Below are positions 25,906-35,640 of a stretch of DNA of 64,000 nucleotides, piece after piece (within the stretch, counting starts at the first letter, position 1; each line of letters opens with the position of its first letter). The DNA lies in NCBI GenBank assembly GCA_014075215.1, contig CP046177.1, positions 2,852,501 to 2,916,500 on the forward strand, given 5' to 3'. A model generated the notes under the pieces. That model did no database searches. It was given only the letters and a program-made list of their open reading frames with translations, and was not told where the DNA came from. Made by a program: the position numbers and the translations under genes. Source of the DNA: Flavobacteriaceae bacterium (GTDB taxonomy: Bacteria; Bacteroidota; Bacteroidia; Flavobacteriales; Flavobacteriaceae).

Positions 25906-26901
25906 ATGAAAACAAATGAAATTATCGGAATCGATGTCAGTAAATTATTAATTGATGTTTGTATCTATTCTAAACAAATTGTTCAACAGTTTGAGAACAG
26001 TAAATCTGGATTTAAATTAATGCTAAAGTGGAGTTTTAAAAATTCGTCTTTCTCTAAAGAAGAAACCATGTTTGTATTTGAACATACAGGAATGTACTCT
26101 CATTTATTATCTGTGTCTTTAACTGAACAAAAATTATCTTTTTTCATAGCTTCTGGTTTAGAAATTAAAAGATCTATTGGTATTGCTCGTGGAAAGGATG
26201 ACCAAATTGATGCCAAACGCATTGCTCTATATGGGTATCGATTAAAAGAAGAACTTAAACCCAGTAAGCTACCTAAAAGAAGTATATTACAACTAAAAAG
26301 TCTCTTATCTTTAAGGACAAAACTTAACAAACAAAGAGCTGGTTTTAAAGTTACTTTGAAAGAACAAAAAAGAATTTATAAAGCAAAAGAGTATAAAATA
26401 ATCTTTGACGTTCAACAAAAAATGATTGCAGAACTAACCAAACAAATACACAAGATTAATACTCAAATGCAAGCTATTATTGACCAAAATATAATGTTAA
26501 AAGAAACCTATAAACTTGTTACTAGTGTTAAAGGTATAGGAATGCAAACTGCTATAATGATGATTGTGTTTACTGACAATTTTTCAAAATTTGAAAACTG
26601 GAGAAAGTTTGCCTCTTATTGTGGTGTTGCTCCTTTTCCTTACCAATCTGGAACTAGTATTAAAGGACGTACAAAAGTCTCTCATTTGGCTAATAAAAAA
26701 TTGAAAGCAATTATTAATATGTGCGCTATTTCTGCTATACAACATAACCCAGAAATGAAATTATACTATCATAAAAGAATAAAACAAGGCAAAAGTAAAA
26801 TGAGTACCGTTAACATTATTAGAAACAAATTAATAGCAAGAGTGTTTGCCGTTGTCAAACGACAAACACCCTATGTAGATACTTTTAAATTTGCTGCATA
26901 A
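25906..26901 (+). CDS. IS110-family transposase/recombinase (copy 1)
   Basis: A 331-residue DEDD-type recombinase. The N-terminal RuvC-like domain starts EIIGIDVSK (Asp9), then FEHTGMYS (Glu) and GKDDQIDAKRIALYG (Asp-Asp) complete the acidic set. The C-terminal Tnp_20 domain has TSVKGIGMQTAIMMI and FASYCGVAPFPYQSGTSIKG with the conserved serine. Intact and of normal length. Confidence 0.93.
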   Translation: MKTNEIIGIDVSKLLIDVCIYSKQIVQQFENSKSGFKLMLKWSFKNSSFSKEETMFVFEHTGMYSHLLSVSLTEQKLSFFIASGLEIKRSIGIARGKDDQIDAKRIALYGYRLKEELKPSKLPKRSILQLKSLLSLRTKLNKQRAGFKVTLKEQKRIYKAKEYKIIFDVQQKMIAELTKQIHKINTQMQAIIDQNIMLKETYKLVTSVKGIGMQTAIMMIVFTDNFSKFENWRKFASYCGVAPFPYQSGTSIKGRTKVSHLANKKLKAIINMCAISAIQHNPEMKLYYHKRIKQGKSKMSTVNIIRNKLIARVFAVVKRQTPYVDTFKFAA

Positions 26902-27852
26902 ATTAGTAAAAATAATATCTCAACTTTTACTTGTTTTTATCATAGAATACGGGGTTGGTAAAAGGAGCCAGCAAGGGAGAGGGCCTGGGGAATCAATTTT
27001 TAGCAAATATTCGCGAAACAGACGCTCTTTTACACGTATTGCGGTGCTTTGACAATGATAATATTGTTCATGTCGACCACACTATCAATCCTGTAAGAGA
27101 TAAAGAAACCATTGATATTGAGCTACAACTAAAGGACTTGGATACCGTTCAAAAGCGCCTGGAGCGTGTTAAAAAAATTGCCAAAACAGGCAATAAAGAA
27201 GCTCAAACCGAACTGGAAGTACTGTTGCAAGCTGAAGAAATCTTATTGGCAGGAAATTCCGTAAGAGCTATCAATTTCAGGGAAAAAGAAGAACAATTTG
27301 TAAAACCCTTGCAACTTATTACATCCAAGCCCGTGTTATATGTATGTAATGTAGACGAAAACTCGGTGGTTTCCGGAAATCAATATATAACTGCAGTAAA
27401 AGATGCCATAAAGGAAGAAGGATCCGAAATGATTGTTTTAGCCGTTGCTACGGAAGCTGATATTACCGAATTAGAAGATTATGAAGAACGCCAGTTGTTT
27501 TTGGAAGATATGGGGTTGAAAGAACCCGGAGTTTCCCGTTTAATCCGGTCCGCATATAGATTATTAAACTTACAAACCTATTTTACTGCGGGACCAAAAG
27601 AAGTCCGTGCCTGGACCGTATCTATAGGGGTTACAGCACCTCAGGCTGCCGGAATAATCCATACTGATTTTGAAAAAGGATTTATCAGAGCAGAAGTGAT
27701 CAGCTATGAAGACTATGCTAATTACGGAACAGAAACCAAAGTAAAAGAAGCCGGTAAGATGAGAATAGAAGGCAAGGATTATATTGTACAGGACGGAGAT
27801 GTGATGCATTTTAGATTTAATATATAGTATTTTTTAACTTCTACCGTATAAA

Positions 27853-30800
27853 CTAATTCAATTTATAATGGATATAATGCTTTTCAAGTGTATTGAGGAG
27901 TTTGGAGGTTACCTTTATTTTTGTATTTCTACTAGGTACATTTAATTCGATTTCTTCTTCTTCATCCCATATATTGAAATATAAAGATTGTTTTCCTTTT
28001 TTAGCAGTAAATAGTTTGGTAAAAGCAGCAATTGATTTTTCATTTACTTGCTGAACCGGGATGTTTACAGTAACTTTTTTACACAATTCATCCAAAATAT
28101 CTTGTAGTAATTTAAAATCGACGAATTTTAACCTGGGATCGCCTTCAACACCGTCTTTATTAATCCAGCCTTTTTGAATGGTTACTCTTATAAATAAAAA
28201 AGAATTAGGAACTAAAAAGTGTTTGAATTTTAGGTAGTCCTCACCAAAAATCTTGAACTCAAAACTATCGGAATAATCTTCCACAAAGAAAGAACTCCAA
28301 CCTTTTCCGGACTTTGAAATACGGTGCTGTACTTCTGTTATGATTCCTGCAAAAGATAAATTTGCACCTATATGCTTAGACAGATTTTCTTTAAAATGGC
28401 TCACTTTTGCATTACAAAATTTTAGTTCATTCTTAAAGTCATCCAAAGGATGTGCAGAAATATAAATACCCACAACTTCTTTTTCTTTAGCCAATTGTTC
28501 TATAGTTCCCCAAGGTTCCGAAAAGGGCATTTCCGGTTCCGGAAATTGAATATCAGAAGTTTCTCCGAATAAAGAAACCTGAGCAGAATTTTTGTTTTCC
28601 TGGTATTTATTTCCGTAACGAATGGCTTTTTCTATAAAGCCTTGCCCTTTTTCATCCAAGTAAAAATATTGCGATCTATGTGTCCCGGAAAAAGAGTCAA
28701 AGCCTCCTGCCAGTGCCAAACTGTCAAAAGCTTTTTTGTTTGCAGCACGCAGATCTACCCGTTTGGTAAGATCAAAAATAGAATGGTAATTTCCATTACT
28801 TTTGCGCTCTTCAATAATCGCTTTTACAGCAGCTTCTCCAACGCCTTTTACAGCACCCATTCCAAAACGAATAGCTCCTTTTTTGTTGACAGAAAATTTT
28901 AAATAAGATTCATTTACATCCGGCCCCAAAACTTCCAGTCCCATACGTTTACACTCCTCCATGAAAAATGAAACCTGTTTGATATCATTCATATTATTGG
29001 ATAACACGGATGCCATAAACTCAGCAGGGTAATGGGCCTTTAAATACGCTGTTTGATAGGCAATCCACGCATAGCAGGTTGAATGAGATTTGTTGAAAGC
29101 ATAAGATGCAAACGCTTCCCAGTCTTTCCAAATTTTTTCTAATTTTTCAGCACTATACCCTTTTTTACCGGCTTGTTCAATAAATTGTGGTTTCATCTTT
29201 GCCAATACGGCTGCTTGTTTCTTACCCATGGCCTTACGCAATACATCTGCCTCTCCTTTAGTAAAATCGGCTAATTTTTGAGAAAGTAACATCACTTGCT
29301 CCTGGTATACGGTAATTCCGTAGGTCTCAGCAAGGTATTCTTCCATTTCAGGAAGATCGTATTCAATATCCTCTCTTCCGTGTTTCCTGTTAATAAAAGA
29401 GGGAATATACTCCATGGGTCCCGGGCGATACAACGCATTCATGGCAATCAAATCTTCAAAAACAGTTGGCTTTAATGTGCGCATGTGTTTTTGCATACCG
29501 GGAGATTCGTATTGAAATATACCCACTGTTTCCCCTCGTTGGAAGAGTTCATACGTTTTTTTATCGTCCAGCGAAAAACTTTCGGGATCTAATTCAATTC
29601 CCTGTCGTGCTTTTATAATCTTAATGGTATCTTTAATTAGTGTCAATGTTTTTAAGCCCAGGAAATCCATTTTTAGCAGGCCGGCATTCTCAACAACCGA
29701 ATTGTCAAACTGAGTTACATACATATCCGAATCCTTTGCAGTAGCAACAGGAACAAAATCGGTAATATCCGACGGTGTAATGATCACTCCACAGGCATGG
29801 ATTCCGGTATTTCTGACGGAACCTTCCAAAACCATAGCTTTGTTAATGGTTTCGGACTCTATTCCGTCACCATTAGCAATTGTTCTCAGCTCGTTTACCA
29901 TCTCTTTTTCTTCGGAACGTAAGCCGGCTATTTTGGCCTGATTTTTATCATCGTTATTAAAAATATCTTTCAGTTTGATATTTGGAATTAATTTGGCAAT
30001 CCTGTCTGCTTCATACAGTGGCAGGTCTAACACACGGGCTGTATCTCTAATAGAAGATTTGGCAGCCATGGTACCATACGTAATGATCTGTGCTACCTGA
30101 TTAGACCCATATTTATTGATTACATAATTCATGATACGACCTCTTCCCTCATCATCAAAATCAATATCAATATCAGGCATGGATATACGTTCCGGGTTTA
30201 AGAAACGCTCAAAAAGCAAATCGTATTTAATGGGGTCTATATTCGTGATCTTTAAACAATAGGCTACCACAGATCCCGCAGCCGAACCACGCCCGGGGCC
30301 TACCGAAACATTCATTTTTCTCGCTTCGGAGATAAAATCCTGCACAATTAGGAAATATCCGGGATATCCGGTATTGGCAATCACTCTCAATTCAAAATCT
30401 ATACGTTCTTTAATTTCATCGGATATGTCACCATAGCGCTCTTTAGCTCCCACATAGGTAAGGTGCTTTAAATAATTATTCTCTCCTCTTTTTCCGTCAT
30501 CTTCCGTATCTTTTGAGTCCTGAAATTCTTCGGGAATATCAAACGCAGGTAACAAAACATCTCTCGCCAGTGAAAAGACCTCGATTTTATCAACAATTTC
30601 CTGGATATTAATAATCGCTTCGGGAATGTCAGCAAACAGGCTTTTCATTTCTTCCGTAGACTTAAAGTAATATTCGTCATTTGATAAACCATAACGATAT
30701 CCTCTTCCGTTTCCTTTAGGAGTAGCCTGCTTTTCGCCATCTTTTACACACAATAAAATATCATGTGCATTTGCATCCTCTTTAATGAGGTAAAAGGTAT

Positions 30801-32235
30801 TATTGGTAGCCACCGTTTTAATGTTGTGTTGCTTTGAAAACCTCAATAAAACATCATTGACCACTTTTTCTTCTTCCAGGTGATGGCGCATTAATTCGAG
30901 ATAAAGATCATCTCCAAATTGTTCTTTCCACCAAAGCAAGGCTTCTTCTGCCTGTTTTTCTCCTGTTTTTAAAATTTTACCGGGGATTTCACCGTACGTA
31001 TTTCCCGTCAGCACAATAATATCTTCTTTATATTGCTTAATTACTTTTTTGTCAATTCTCGGAACGTAATAGAATCCGTCTATAAAAGCAATAGAGGACA
31101 TTTTAGCCAGATTGTGGTACCCTTTTTTTGTTTTAGCTAAAAATACAACCTGAAAACCATTATCTTTTCTCGATTTATCCAAGTGATTTTCACAAACATA
31201 AAACTCACAACCTATAATGGGTTTTAGAGTCGTTTCGGTAGAAATATCTCCTTTTTCTTCTGCAAGTTTATTTGTAACGGAAACCTTTTTATTATGATTT
31301 AGTATTTCTCTCACAAAGTGAAAGGAAGCCATCATGTTTCCGGTATCTGTTATGGCTACTGCAGACATATGGTCTTTTGCGGCAGCTTTTACAATACTGC
31401 TAATTTGGATGGTAGACTGTAGTATTGAAAACTGCGTGTGATTGTGCAGATGAGCAAACCGAACGTTTTCCAATGCCGTTAGGCTTGCTGAGGTAGCTTC
31501 TGTAGTTGCTGCTTCTTTTTCAGAAGCCAGCCGTTTTCTGATGTTATCGCTTTCTTTTTTTAAGTTCCGATGTTTTAAACCGATAACCTGGACGGGTTTG
31601 GGATTTGCTTCGGAGAAAGCCTTAAAATAATCCGTATCAACACCCAGCTGTTTCTTTGTAAATGCTCCCAAACGAATGAGCTCAAAAAAACAACGGGTAG
31701 TTGCTTCCACATCAGCAGTTGCGTTGTGTGCTTCTTCAAAGCCAATGCCAAATAAGTGGTGGTGTAGTTCTGTTAATGTCGGTAATTTGAATTTCCCGCC
31801 CCGACCTCCCGGGATTCGACACATTTGTGCCGTGTGTTCCGTACAAGTATCTAAAACAGGGAGGTCGATCAGGTTATTTTCTACACCTAGCCTGTAGAAT
31901 TCACACCCTATAATATTAATATCAAATCCTACATTTTGACCAACAATATACTTGGTTTTTTTTAAAACTTCATTAAACAATGCCAGTCCTTCATTTAAAG
32001 GAATCCCTTGTTCCCGGGCCAAATGAGTGGAAATGCCATGAACTCTCTCCGCATCATATGGAATATCAAATCCGTCCGGTTGAACCAAGAAGTCATGATG
32101 CTCCTTCAAATTCCCCACCTCATCATGCAGTTGCCAGGCAACTTGTATACACCTTGGCCAATTATCCGTATCGGTAACAGGGGCATTCCAACTCTTAGGC
32201 AGGCCAGTGGTTTCCGTATCAAAAATTAAGTACAT
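27853..32235 (-). CDS. dnaE: DNA polymerase III alpha subunit with N-terminal 3'-5' exonuclease domain
   Basis: 1460 residues, the replicative polymerase. The N-terminal DEDDh exonuclease (about 1-190) has FDTETTG (6-12), QNVGFDI and HNATADVEA. A PHP domain follows (FAHLHNHTQFSIL, about 262). The polymerase palm has PDIDIDFDDEGR near residue 690 and GPGRGSAAGS. HhH and OB domains follow (LSFAGIITEVQHRISKSGKGW near 1330). Fusion of proofreading exonuclease and polymerase is usual in flavobacteria. It is convergent with ychF, with only 25 bases between the stops. Confidence 0.96.
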   Translation of the reverse strand: MYLIFDTETTGLPKSWNAPVTDTDNWPRCIQVAWQLHDEVGNLKEHHDFLVQPDGFDIPYDAERVHGISTHLAREQGIPLNEGLALFNEVLKKTKYIVGQNVGFDINIIGCEFYRLGVENNLIDLPVLDTCTEHTAQMCRIPGGRGGKFKLPTLTELHHHLFGIGFEEAHNATADVEATTRCFFELIRLGAFTKKQLGVDTDYFKAFSEANPKPVQVIGLKHRNLKKESDNIRKRLASEKEAATTEATSASLTALENVRFAHLHNHTQFSILQSTIQISSIVKAAAKDHMSAVAITDTGNMMASFHFVREILNHNKKVSVTNKLAEEKGDISTETTLKPIIGCEFYVCENHLDKSRKDNGFQVVFLAKTKKGYHNLAKMSSIAFIDGFYYVPRIDKKVIKQYKEDIIVLTGNTYGEIPGKILKTGEKQAEEALLWWKEQFGDDLYLELMRHHLEEEKVVNDVLLRFSKQHNIKTVATNNTFYLIKEDANAHDILLCVKDGEKQATPKGNGRGYRYGLSNDEYYFKSTEEMKSLFADIPEAIINIQEIVDKIEVFSLARDVLLPAFDIPEEFQDSKDTEDDGKRGENNYLKHLTYVGAKERYGDISDEIKERIDFELRVIANTGYPGYFLIVQDFISEARKMNVSVGPGRGSAAGSVVAYCLKITNIDPIKYDLLFERFLNPERISMPDIDIDFDDEGRGRIMNYVINKYGSNQVAQIITYGTMAAKSSIRDTARVLDLPLYEADRIAKLIPNIKLKDIFNNDDKNQAKIAGLRSEEKEMVNELRTIANGDGIESETINKAMVLEGSVRNTGIHACGVIITPSDITDFVPVATAKDSDMYVTQFDNSVVENAGLLKMDFLGLKTLTLIKDTIKIIKARQGIELDPESFSLDDKKTYELFQRGETVGIFQYESPGMQKHMRTLKPTVFEDLIAMNALYRPGPMEYIPSFINRKHGREDIEYDLPEMEEYLAETYGITVYQEQVMLLSQKLADFTKGEADVLRKAMGKKQAAVLAKMKPQFIEQAGKKGYSAEKLEKIWKDWEAFASYAFNKSHSTCYAWIAYQTAYLKAHYPAEFMASVLSNNMNDIKQVSFFMEECKRMGLEVLGPDVNESYLKFSVNKKGAIRFGMGAVKGVGEAAVKAIIEERKSNGNYHSIFDLTKRVDLRAANKKAFDSLALAGGFDSFSGTHRSQYFYLDEKGQGFIEKAIRYGNKYQENKNSAQVSLFGETSDIQFPEPEMPFSEPWGTIEQLAKEKEVVGIYISAHPLDDFKNELKFCNAKVSHFKENLSKHIGANLSFAGIITEVQHRISKSGKGWSSFFVEDYSDSFEFKIFGEDYLKFKHFLVPNSFLFIRVTIQKGWINKDGVEGDPRLKFVDFKLLQDILDELCKKVTVNIPVQQVNEKSIAAFTKLFTAKKGKQSLYFNIWDEEEEIELNVPSRNTKIKVTSKLLNTLEKHYIHYKLN

Positions 32236-32327
32236 ATATGAATTTCCGGTATTTTAAAAAGTTCATTATAAAATTACTAAAAAGACACAGAACATAAATA
32301 GAAGAGTTATTGTGTTTTATTAACACT

Positions 32328-32386
32328 GAGACCTTTGCCGAATTGATTTGCCAAAAAAGTTCGACACCCAAAGAAAATTTTCAACT
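32328..32386 (+). mobile_element. Repeat B, truncated copy
   Basis: The first 55-59 bases of repeat B (GAGACCTTTGCCGAATTGATTTG... to GAAAATTTTCAAC) end at the stop codon of the hydrolase gene. The rest of the element is missing. Confidence 0.65.
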
Positions 32387-33233
32387 ATGTATTTTGTATA
32401 AAATCGAATGTTTTCTCCAAAACAGTAACAAAATGTTCGGGAAAGTTCACTTCTGTCCAAGGTTGTCTGGCACCAAAAACGTGATCGGCTTTTGGCACTA
32501 TATACAATTCACTGTTTGGGTTCCATTTGTGTAAATTTTTACTGTGCTCAACAGGAACCGAAGTATCCGCATCTCCGTGAATAATAAGATGTGGGATGGA
32601 AATACGCTCTATAGCCTTTTGAATGTTTAAATGATCTTTATTTTCTTTATAGTTATCATAAAACTGGATATAATGTGGCATTTGTTGTCCGGTTCTTCCG
32701 TTTTCCACGTAGCAAACCCCGTCTTTTTTCCATTGCTCCAGATCATCTCCTTCTTCAAACATGGTTCGATGTAAATCACAAACCGATGCCCAGGTAATGA
32801 GTTTTTTTATGCTGCGATCCCGAGATGCTTTTAAAATAGAAATACCCCCTCCCCTGGAATGACCTATCAGTATGATGTTTCTTATATCCATTTCATTATG
32901 CCATTCTTTACTTGATGTTACCCAATCCAATACCGAAGTCAAATCATCTAACTCTATCATATAGTTATTGTTTCCGAACGCTTCTAAATCCGGAAAATCA
33001 ACAGGTTGTTCAAGAGTTCCGCCATTATGAGAAAAATTGAATTTTAACAATATAAGACCTTTATCGACAAACCATTTTGACGTCTTGTCAAAAACACCCC
33101 AATCTTTATACCCTTTATAACCATGACAGAAAATAACCAGAGGTTTGGGAACTGCTGTTTTTTTGTAATAGATATCCATTATGATGGATTTACCATGTTT
33201 GCTTTTGAGTGGAAAATTTTTTAGCGTTTGCAT
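32385..33233 (-). CDS. Alpha/beta hydrolase
   Basis: 282 residues, serine hydrolase fold. VIFCHGYKGYKDWG is the oxyanion region, GHSRGGG (about 161-167) the nucleophile elbow, HGDADTSVP (about 227-235) holds the Asp and KADHVFG (about 257) the His. No signal peptide. Substrate unknown; it may be a peptidase- or esterase-like enzyme. The stop codon lies at the broken end of repeat B, so the last residues could be altered, though the length looks normal. Confidence 0.87.
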   Translation of the reverse strand: MQTLKNFPLKSKHGKSIIMDIYYKKTAVPKPLVIFCHGYKGYKDWGVFDKTSKWFVDKGLILLKFNFSHNGGTLEQPVDFPDLEAFGNNNYMIELDDLTSVLDWVTSSKEWHNEMDIRNIILIGHSRGGGISILKASRDRSIKKLITWASVCDLHRTMFEEGDDLEQWKKDGVCYVENGRTGQQMPHYIQFYDNYKENKDHLNIQKAIERISIPHLIIHGDADTSVPVEHSKNLHKWNPNSELYIVPKADHVFGARQPWTEVNFPEHFVTVLEKTFDFIQNT

Positions 33234-33255
33234 TCTTACGGAAAAAGTATGTATG

Positions 33256-33263
33256 CAAAGTTA
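33256..33263 (-). promoter_or_regulatory. -7 element of the hydrolase gene
   Basis: Reads TAACTTTG on the minus strand, 23 bases upstream of the ATG at 33233. It is divergent from the rpsP promoter. Confidence 0.5.
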
Positions 33264-33306
33264 AAATATTTAAAAGAGGTTATGACTTAAGTTGAAAAAG
33301 AATTTG

Positions 33307-33314
33307 TACATTTG
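33307..33314 (+). promoter_or_regulatory. -7 element of rpsP-rimM
   Basis: TACATTTG, matching TAnnTTTG, 70 bases upstream of the rpsP ATG. The leader in between contains GGTCGAGAACC, a weak hairpin. Confidence 0.55.
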
Positions 33315-33384
33315 CGCCCACTTACTACGAGATAGTAAGATGATTAATAATTTAAGGTCGAGAACCTTTAAAAATTAACAAATT

Positions 33385-33984
33385 ATGCCTGTAAAAATTA
33401 GATTACAAAGACACGGTAAAAAAGGAAAACCATTTTATTGGATTGTTGCAGCAGATGCAAGAGCTAAAAGAGATGGCCGCTATTTAGAGAAACTGGGAAC
33501 TTATAACCCTAATGTGAATCCGGCAAAAATTGACCTGGATGTTGATAGTGCTGTAAAATGGCTGCAAAATGGGGCGCAACCTACAGATACTGCAAGAGCT
33601 ATTTTGTCTTACAAAGGAGCTCTATTGAAAAAGCATTTGGCAGGAGGGGTTCGTAAAGGAGCTTTAACGGAAGAACAAGCGGGAGAAAAATTTAATGTAT
33701 GGTTAGAAGAAAAAGCAGGTAAGATTACTTCTAAAGAAGGTCGTTTGGCAAAAAAGAAAACAACTGCAAAAGCAAAAGCGCTGGAAGCTGAAAAAGTGGT
33801 AAATAAAGCACGTGTTGAAGCTGCCGCCACGCCTGTTGTAGAAGAAGTTTCCGAAGACACTCCTGCTGAAACAACAGAAGCTACGGAAGAAGTTGTTGCA
33901 GCAACAGAAACTGAAGTCAAAGAAGAAAGCTCCGAAGCTTCTGAAACTACAGAAGAGGAAACCAAGAAAACAGCTACCGAGTAA
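33385..33984 (+). CDS. rpsP: 30S ribosomal protein S16 with long acidic C-terminal extension
   Basis: 199 residues. The first 85 or so are canonical S16 (MPVKIRLQRHGKKGKPFYWI, LEKLGTYNPNVNP, VKWLQNGAQPTDTA). The rest is a Lys/Ala-rich segment and then an Ala/Glu/Thr-rich acidic tail of about 60 residues, an extension common in Bacteroidota. It is followed after 13 bases by rimM, whose product acts in 30S maturation. Confidence 0.95.
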   Translation: MPVKIRLQRHGKKGKPFYWIVAADARAKRDGRYLEKLGTYNPNVNPAKIDLDVDSAVKWLQNGAQPTDTARAILSYKGALLKKHLAGGVRKGALTEEQAGEKFNVWLEEKAGKITSKEGRLAKKKTTAKAKALEAEKVVNKARVEAAATPVVEEVSEDTPAETTEATEEVVAATETEVKEESSEASETTEEETKKTATE

Positions 33985-33997
33985 TTTTGGTGCGGAA

Positions 33998-34525
33998 ATG
34001 CGCAAAGAAGAATGTTTTTACTTGGGTAAAATTGTAAGAAAGTATAGTTTTAAAGGAGCTGTAGTAGTTAAATTAGACACTGACGAACCCGAGCTGTATG
34101 AAAATATAGAGTCGGTTTTTGTTGAATTAGGAACTAATTTAATTCCCATTTTTATAAAAAAAAGTTCATTACATAAGAGAAATCAATTACGTGTTCAGTT
34201 TGAAAACCTGCACACGGAAGCGGAGGCAGATTCCATTTTGAACTCAGATATTTATTTACCATTAGATGTACTTCCAAAATTATCCGGAAATAAATTTTAT
34301 TATCACGAAGTCGTCGGATTTACAATTACGGATATACATTTTGGAAGTGTAGGTAAAATCATAGCTATTAACGATAGAACTGCACAACCTCTTTTTGAGA
34401 TAGAGAGAGAAGGTAAGGAGATTTTTATCCCCATAACCGATGATTTTATCAAAAAGGTAGATAGAAAACAAAAAACAATTACTGTTGAGACACCGGAAGG
34501 ATTGATCGATTTATATATAAGTTAA
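33998..34525 (+). CDS. rimM: Ribosome maturation factor RimM
   Basis: 175 residues. The N-terminal RimM barrel begins MRKEECFYLGKIVRKYSFKGAVVVKL; the PRC-barrel domain has KFYYHEVVGFTI and PLFEIEREGKEIFIP...FIKKVD. It binds S19 and helps mature the 30S head. The ATG at 33998 is chosen because the longer frame upstream lies inside rpsP and has no RimM homology. Confidence 0.93.
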   Translation: MRKEECFYLGKIVRKYSFKGAVVVKLDTDEPELYENIESVFVELGTNLIPIFIKKSSLHKRNQLRVQFENLHTEAEADSILNSDIYLPLDVLPKLSGNKFYYHEVVGFTITDIHFGSVGKIIAINDRTAQPLFEIEREGKEIFIPITDDFIKKVDRKQKTITVETPEGLIDLYIS

Positions 34526-34578
34526 ACATATATTTTTGAGAAACTATCAAAACCCTTTATTGTCAACGATAGTAAATT

Positions 34579-34666
34579 AGAGAGGTGGCCGAGTGGTCTA
34601 AGGCGCACGCCTGGAAAGTGTGTATACCTCAAAAGGGTATCGAGGGTTCGAATCCCTTCCTCTCTG
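34579..34666 (+). tRNA. tRNA-Ser (GGA)
   Basis: 88 nt with a long variable arm. Acceptor AGAGAGG/CCTCTCT with discriminator G; anticodon GGA in CGCCTGGAAAGTG; variable arm TATACCTC-AAAA-GGGTATCG; T-arm AGGGTTCGAATCCCT. It lies 53 bases after rimM, perhaps on the same transcript. CCA is not encoded. Confidence 0.93.
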
Positions 34667-35281
34667 CTAAATAGTTAACCCTTAAAAATAGGCTATTTGT
34701 TGATTAGGTTTTATTATTAGAGTCCGATTTTTCTCTAACAAATTTTTGCACAGGTAACCAAAGATATTAAGAATAAGCCAAAGGATTTCTTATTTTTGCG
34801 CTGTTACGTTTTTGAGCGTAACACTTTTTCTTTTTCATAGCAATTTTTCCCGCTCACTTTTGAGGGATCAAGCAAAAAAGTTGTGGGGAAGACTTGAATA
34901 AAAATTTTATCATTTCAGATTTTTTTTAAATGAATATCCATTAAATAACTGTTTATTAAGTTTTTAAACTCTATTGAATGATGTTTTTGCGATTGACTCA
35001 ACTTAAATGTTTTCAATAATATCTTTAAAATCCCACAAGTTTTCGGATTGATCCCTTTTGAGCGGGTTTTTATTTTTTAAAGAAATTGGCAACTGTATAC
35101 AAGTTGGGATAAGACATCTCAGATATTGATTATTGACAATACAAATACAGAGAATATACCTATTTTGCAAAACCCAAATTGCTCCTTGGAAAACACAAAG
35201 AAAAAATAGTAGAAAAACCAAGGCAATCCGTAGGCATTTTAGATTACCTTGGTGGACTTATAATAGCACTAAAAAAGTGCA
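34667..35281. other. Gene-free region after tRNA-Ser
   Basis: About 615 bases. A hairpin GTTACG/CGTAAC around 34803..34822 followed by ACTTTTTCTTTTT may terminate the rpsP-rimM-tRNA transcript. No credible ORF is seen; the remaining frames are short and of biased composition. Confidence 0.5.
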
Positions 35282-35545
35282 TTAAGATTTATTATTAAGG
35301 ATTCTCTGTTTTTGTTGTTTTTGAAAATCAATTTCCTTTTGTTTTTTACTGGCTAACTGCCAAATGGCTGCTTCAATATCCGAGTTTTTGCGAATGCCCT
35401 GAAAGACCATTCTAACGTATTGCACATTGTGGGGTTCTCCATTTCTGTTTAGAACCATTTTCTGGGATAAGATATTTAAAACATCCTCAGCATAATGCCC
35501 TTGAAACAAATCTTTCAATTGCTTCCTTTCTAATTTTGTAATCAT
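35282..35545 (-). CDS. Small protein of unknown function, divergent from a repressor-like gene
   Basis: 87 residues, basic and helical (MITKLERKQLKDLFQGHYAEDVLNIL, ending in a Gln/Lys-rich tail). No family recognised. It shares a 95-base divergent region with the HTH gene at 35641, which suggests joint control. Upstream of the second copy of the HTH gene only its first few bases remain. Confidence 0.55.
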   Translation of the reverse strand: MITKLERKQLKDLFQGHYAEDVLNILSQKMVLNRNGEPHNVQYVRMVFQGIRKNSDIEAAIWQLASKKQKEIDFQKQQKQRILNNKS

Positions 35546-35640
35546 AGTAATTCTTATTTGGCATTAGTAATAATTGTTGTTATATTGTTAATGTTTTATG
35601 ATTTACAATATAAGAAAGTAAAATTACAAATCAAAAGATA
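35546..35640. repeat. Divergent promoter region, duplicated at 38514..38608
   Basis: About 95 bases between the two divergent genes, including AATTCTTATTTGGCATTAGTAATAATTG. It is repeated with about 90 per cent identity by eye in front of the second HTH gene. A conserved operator would be expected here; TTAGTAATAA is a near-symmetric candidate. Confidence 0.5.

Larger units (their letters stand above)
25619..26950 (+). mobile_element. IS110-family insertion sequence, copy 1 (in ychF)
   Basis: About 1332 bp without terminal inverted repeats. The left end is CTTTAGATTAGC and the right end ATCATAGAATAC; the ends are defined by restoration of the ychF frame and by the identical left junction of the copy at 62852. 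A 287-base non-coding leader precedes the transposase. Confidence 0.9.
25404..27827 (+). pseudogene. ychF: Ribosome-binding ATPase YchF, split by IS110
   Basis: The 5' part (25404..25618) encodes MKAGIVGLPNVGKSTLFNCL with the P-loop, up to VEIVDIA. The 3' part (26951..27827) resumes with GLVKGASKGEGLGNQFLANIRE and continues through the coiled-coil insert and the C-terminal TGS domain (TDFEKGFIRAEVI...QDGDVMHF). Deleting 25619..26950 restores GAT ATT GCG GGG TTG exactly in frame, so the gene is otherwise intact. YchF is an Obg-family ATPase tied to ribosomes and stress. As it stands only an 83-residue N-terminal fragment with an IS-derived tail can be made from the native start. Confidence 0.95.

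Noticed and set aside
31676..32229. Several plus-strand frames inside dnaE
   Set aside because: They are shadows of the 1460-codon minus-strand gene.
33609..33965. Long minus-strand frame opposite rpsP
   Set aside because: Ser/Val-rich product is the antisense of the Ala/Glu-rich S16 tail, a common composition artefact.
35003..35221. Minus-strand frame of 72 codons in the gap after tRNA-Ser
   Set aside because: No homology pattern, no promoter, and cysteine/isoleucine-rich product of chance type.
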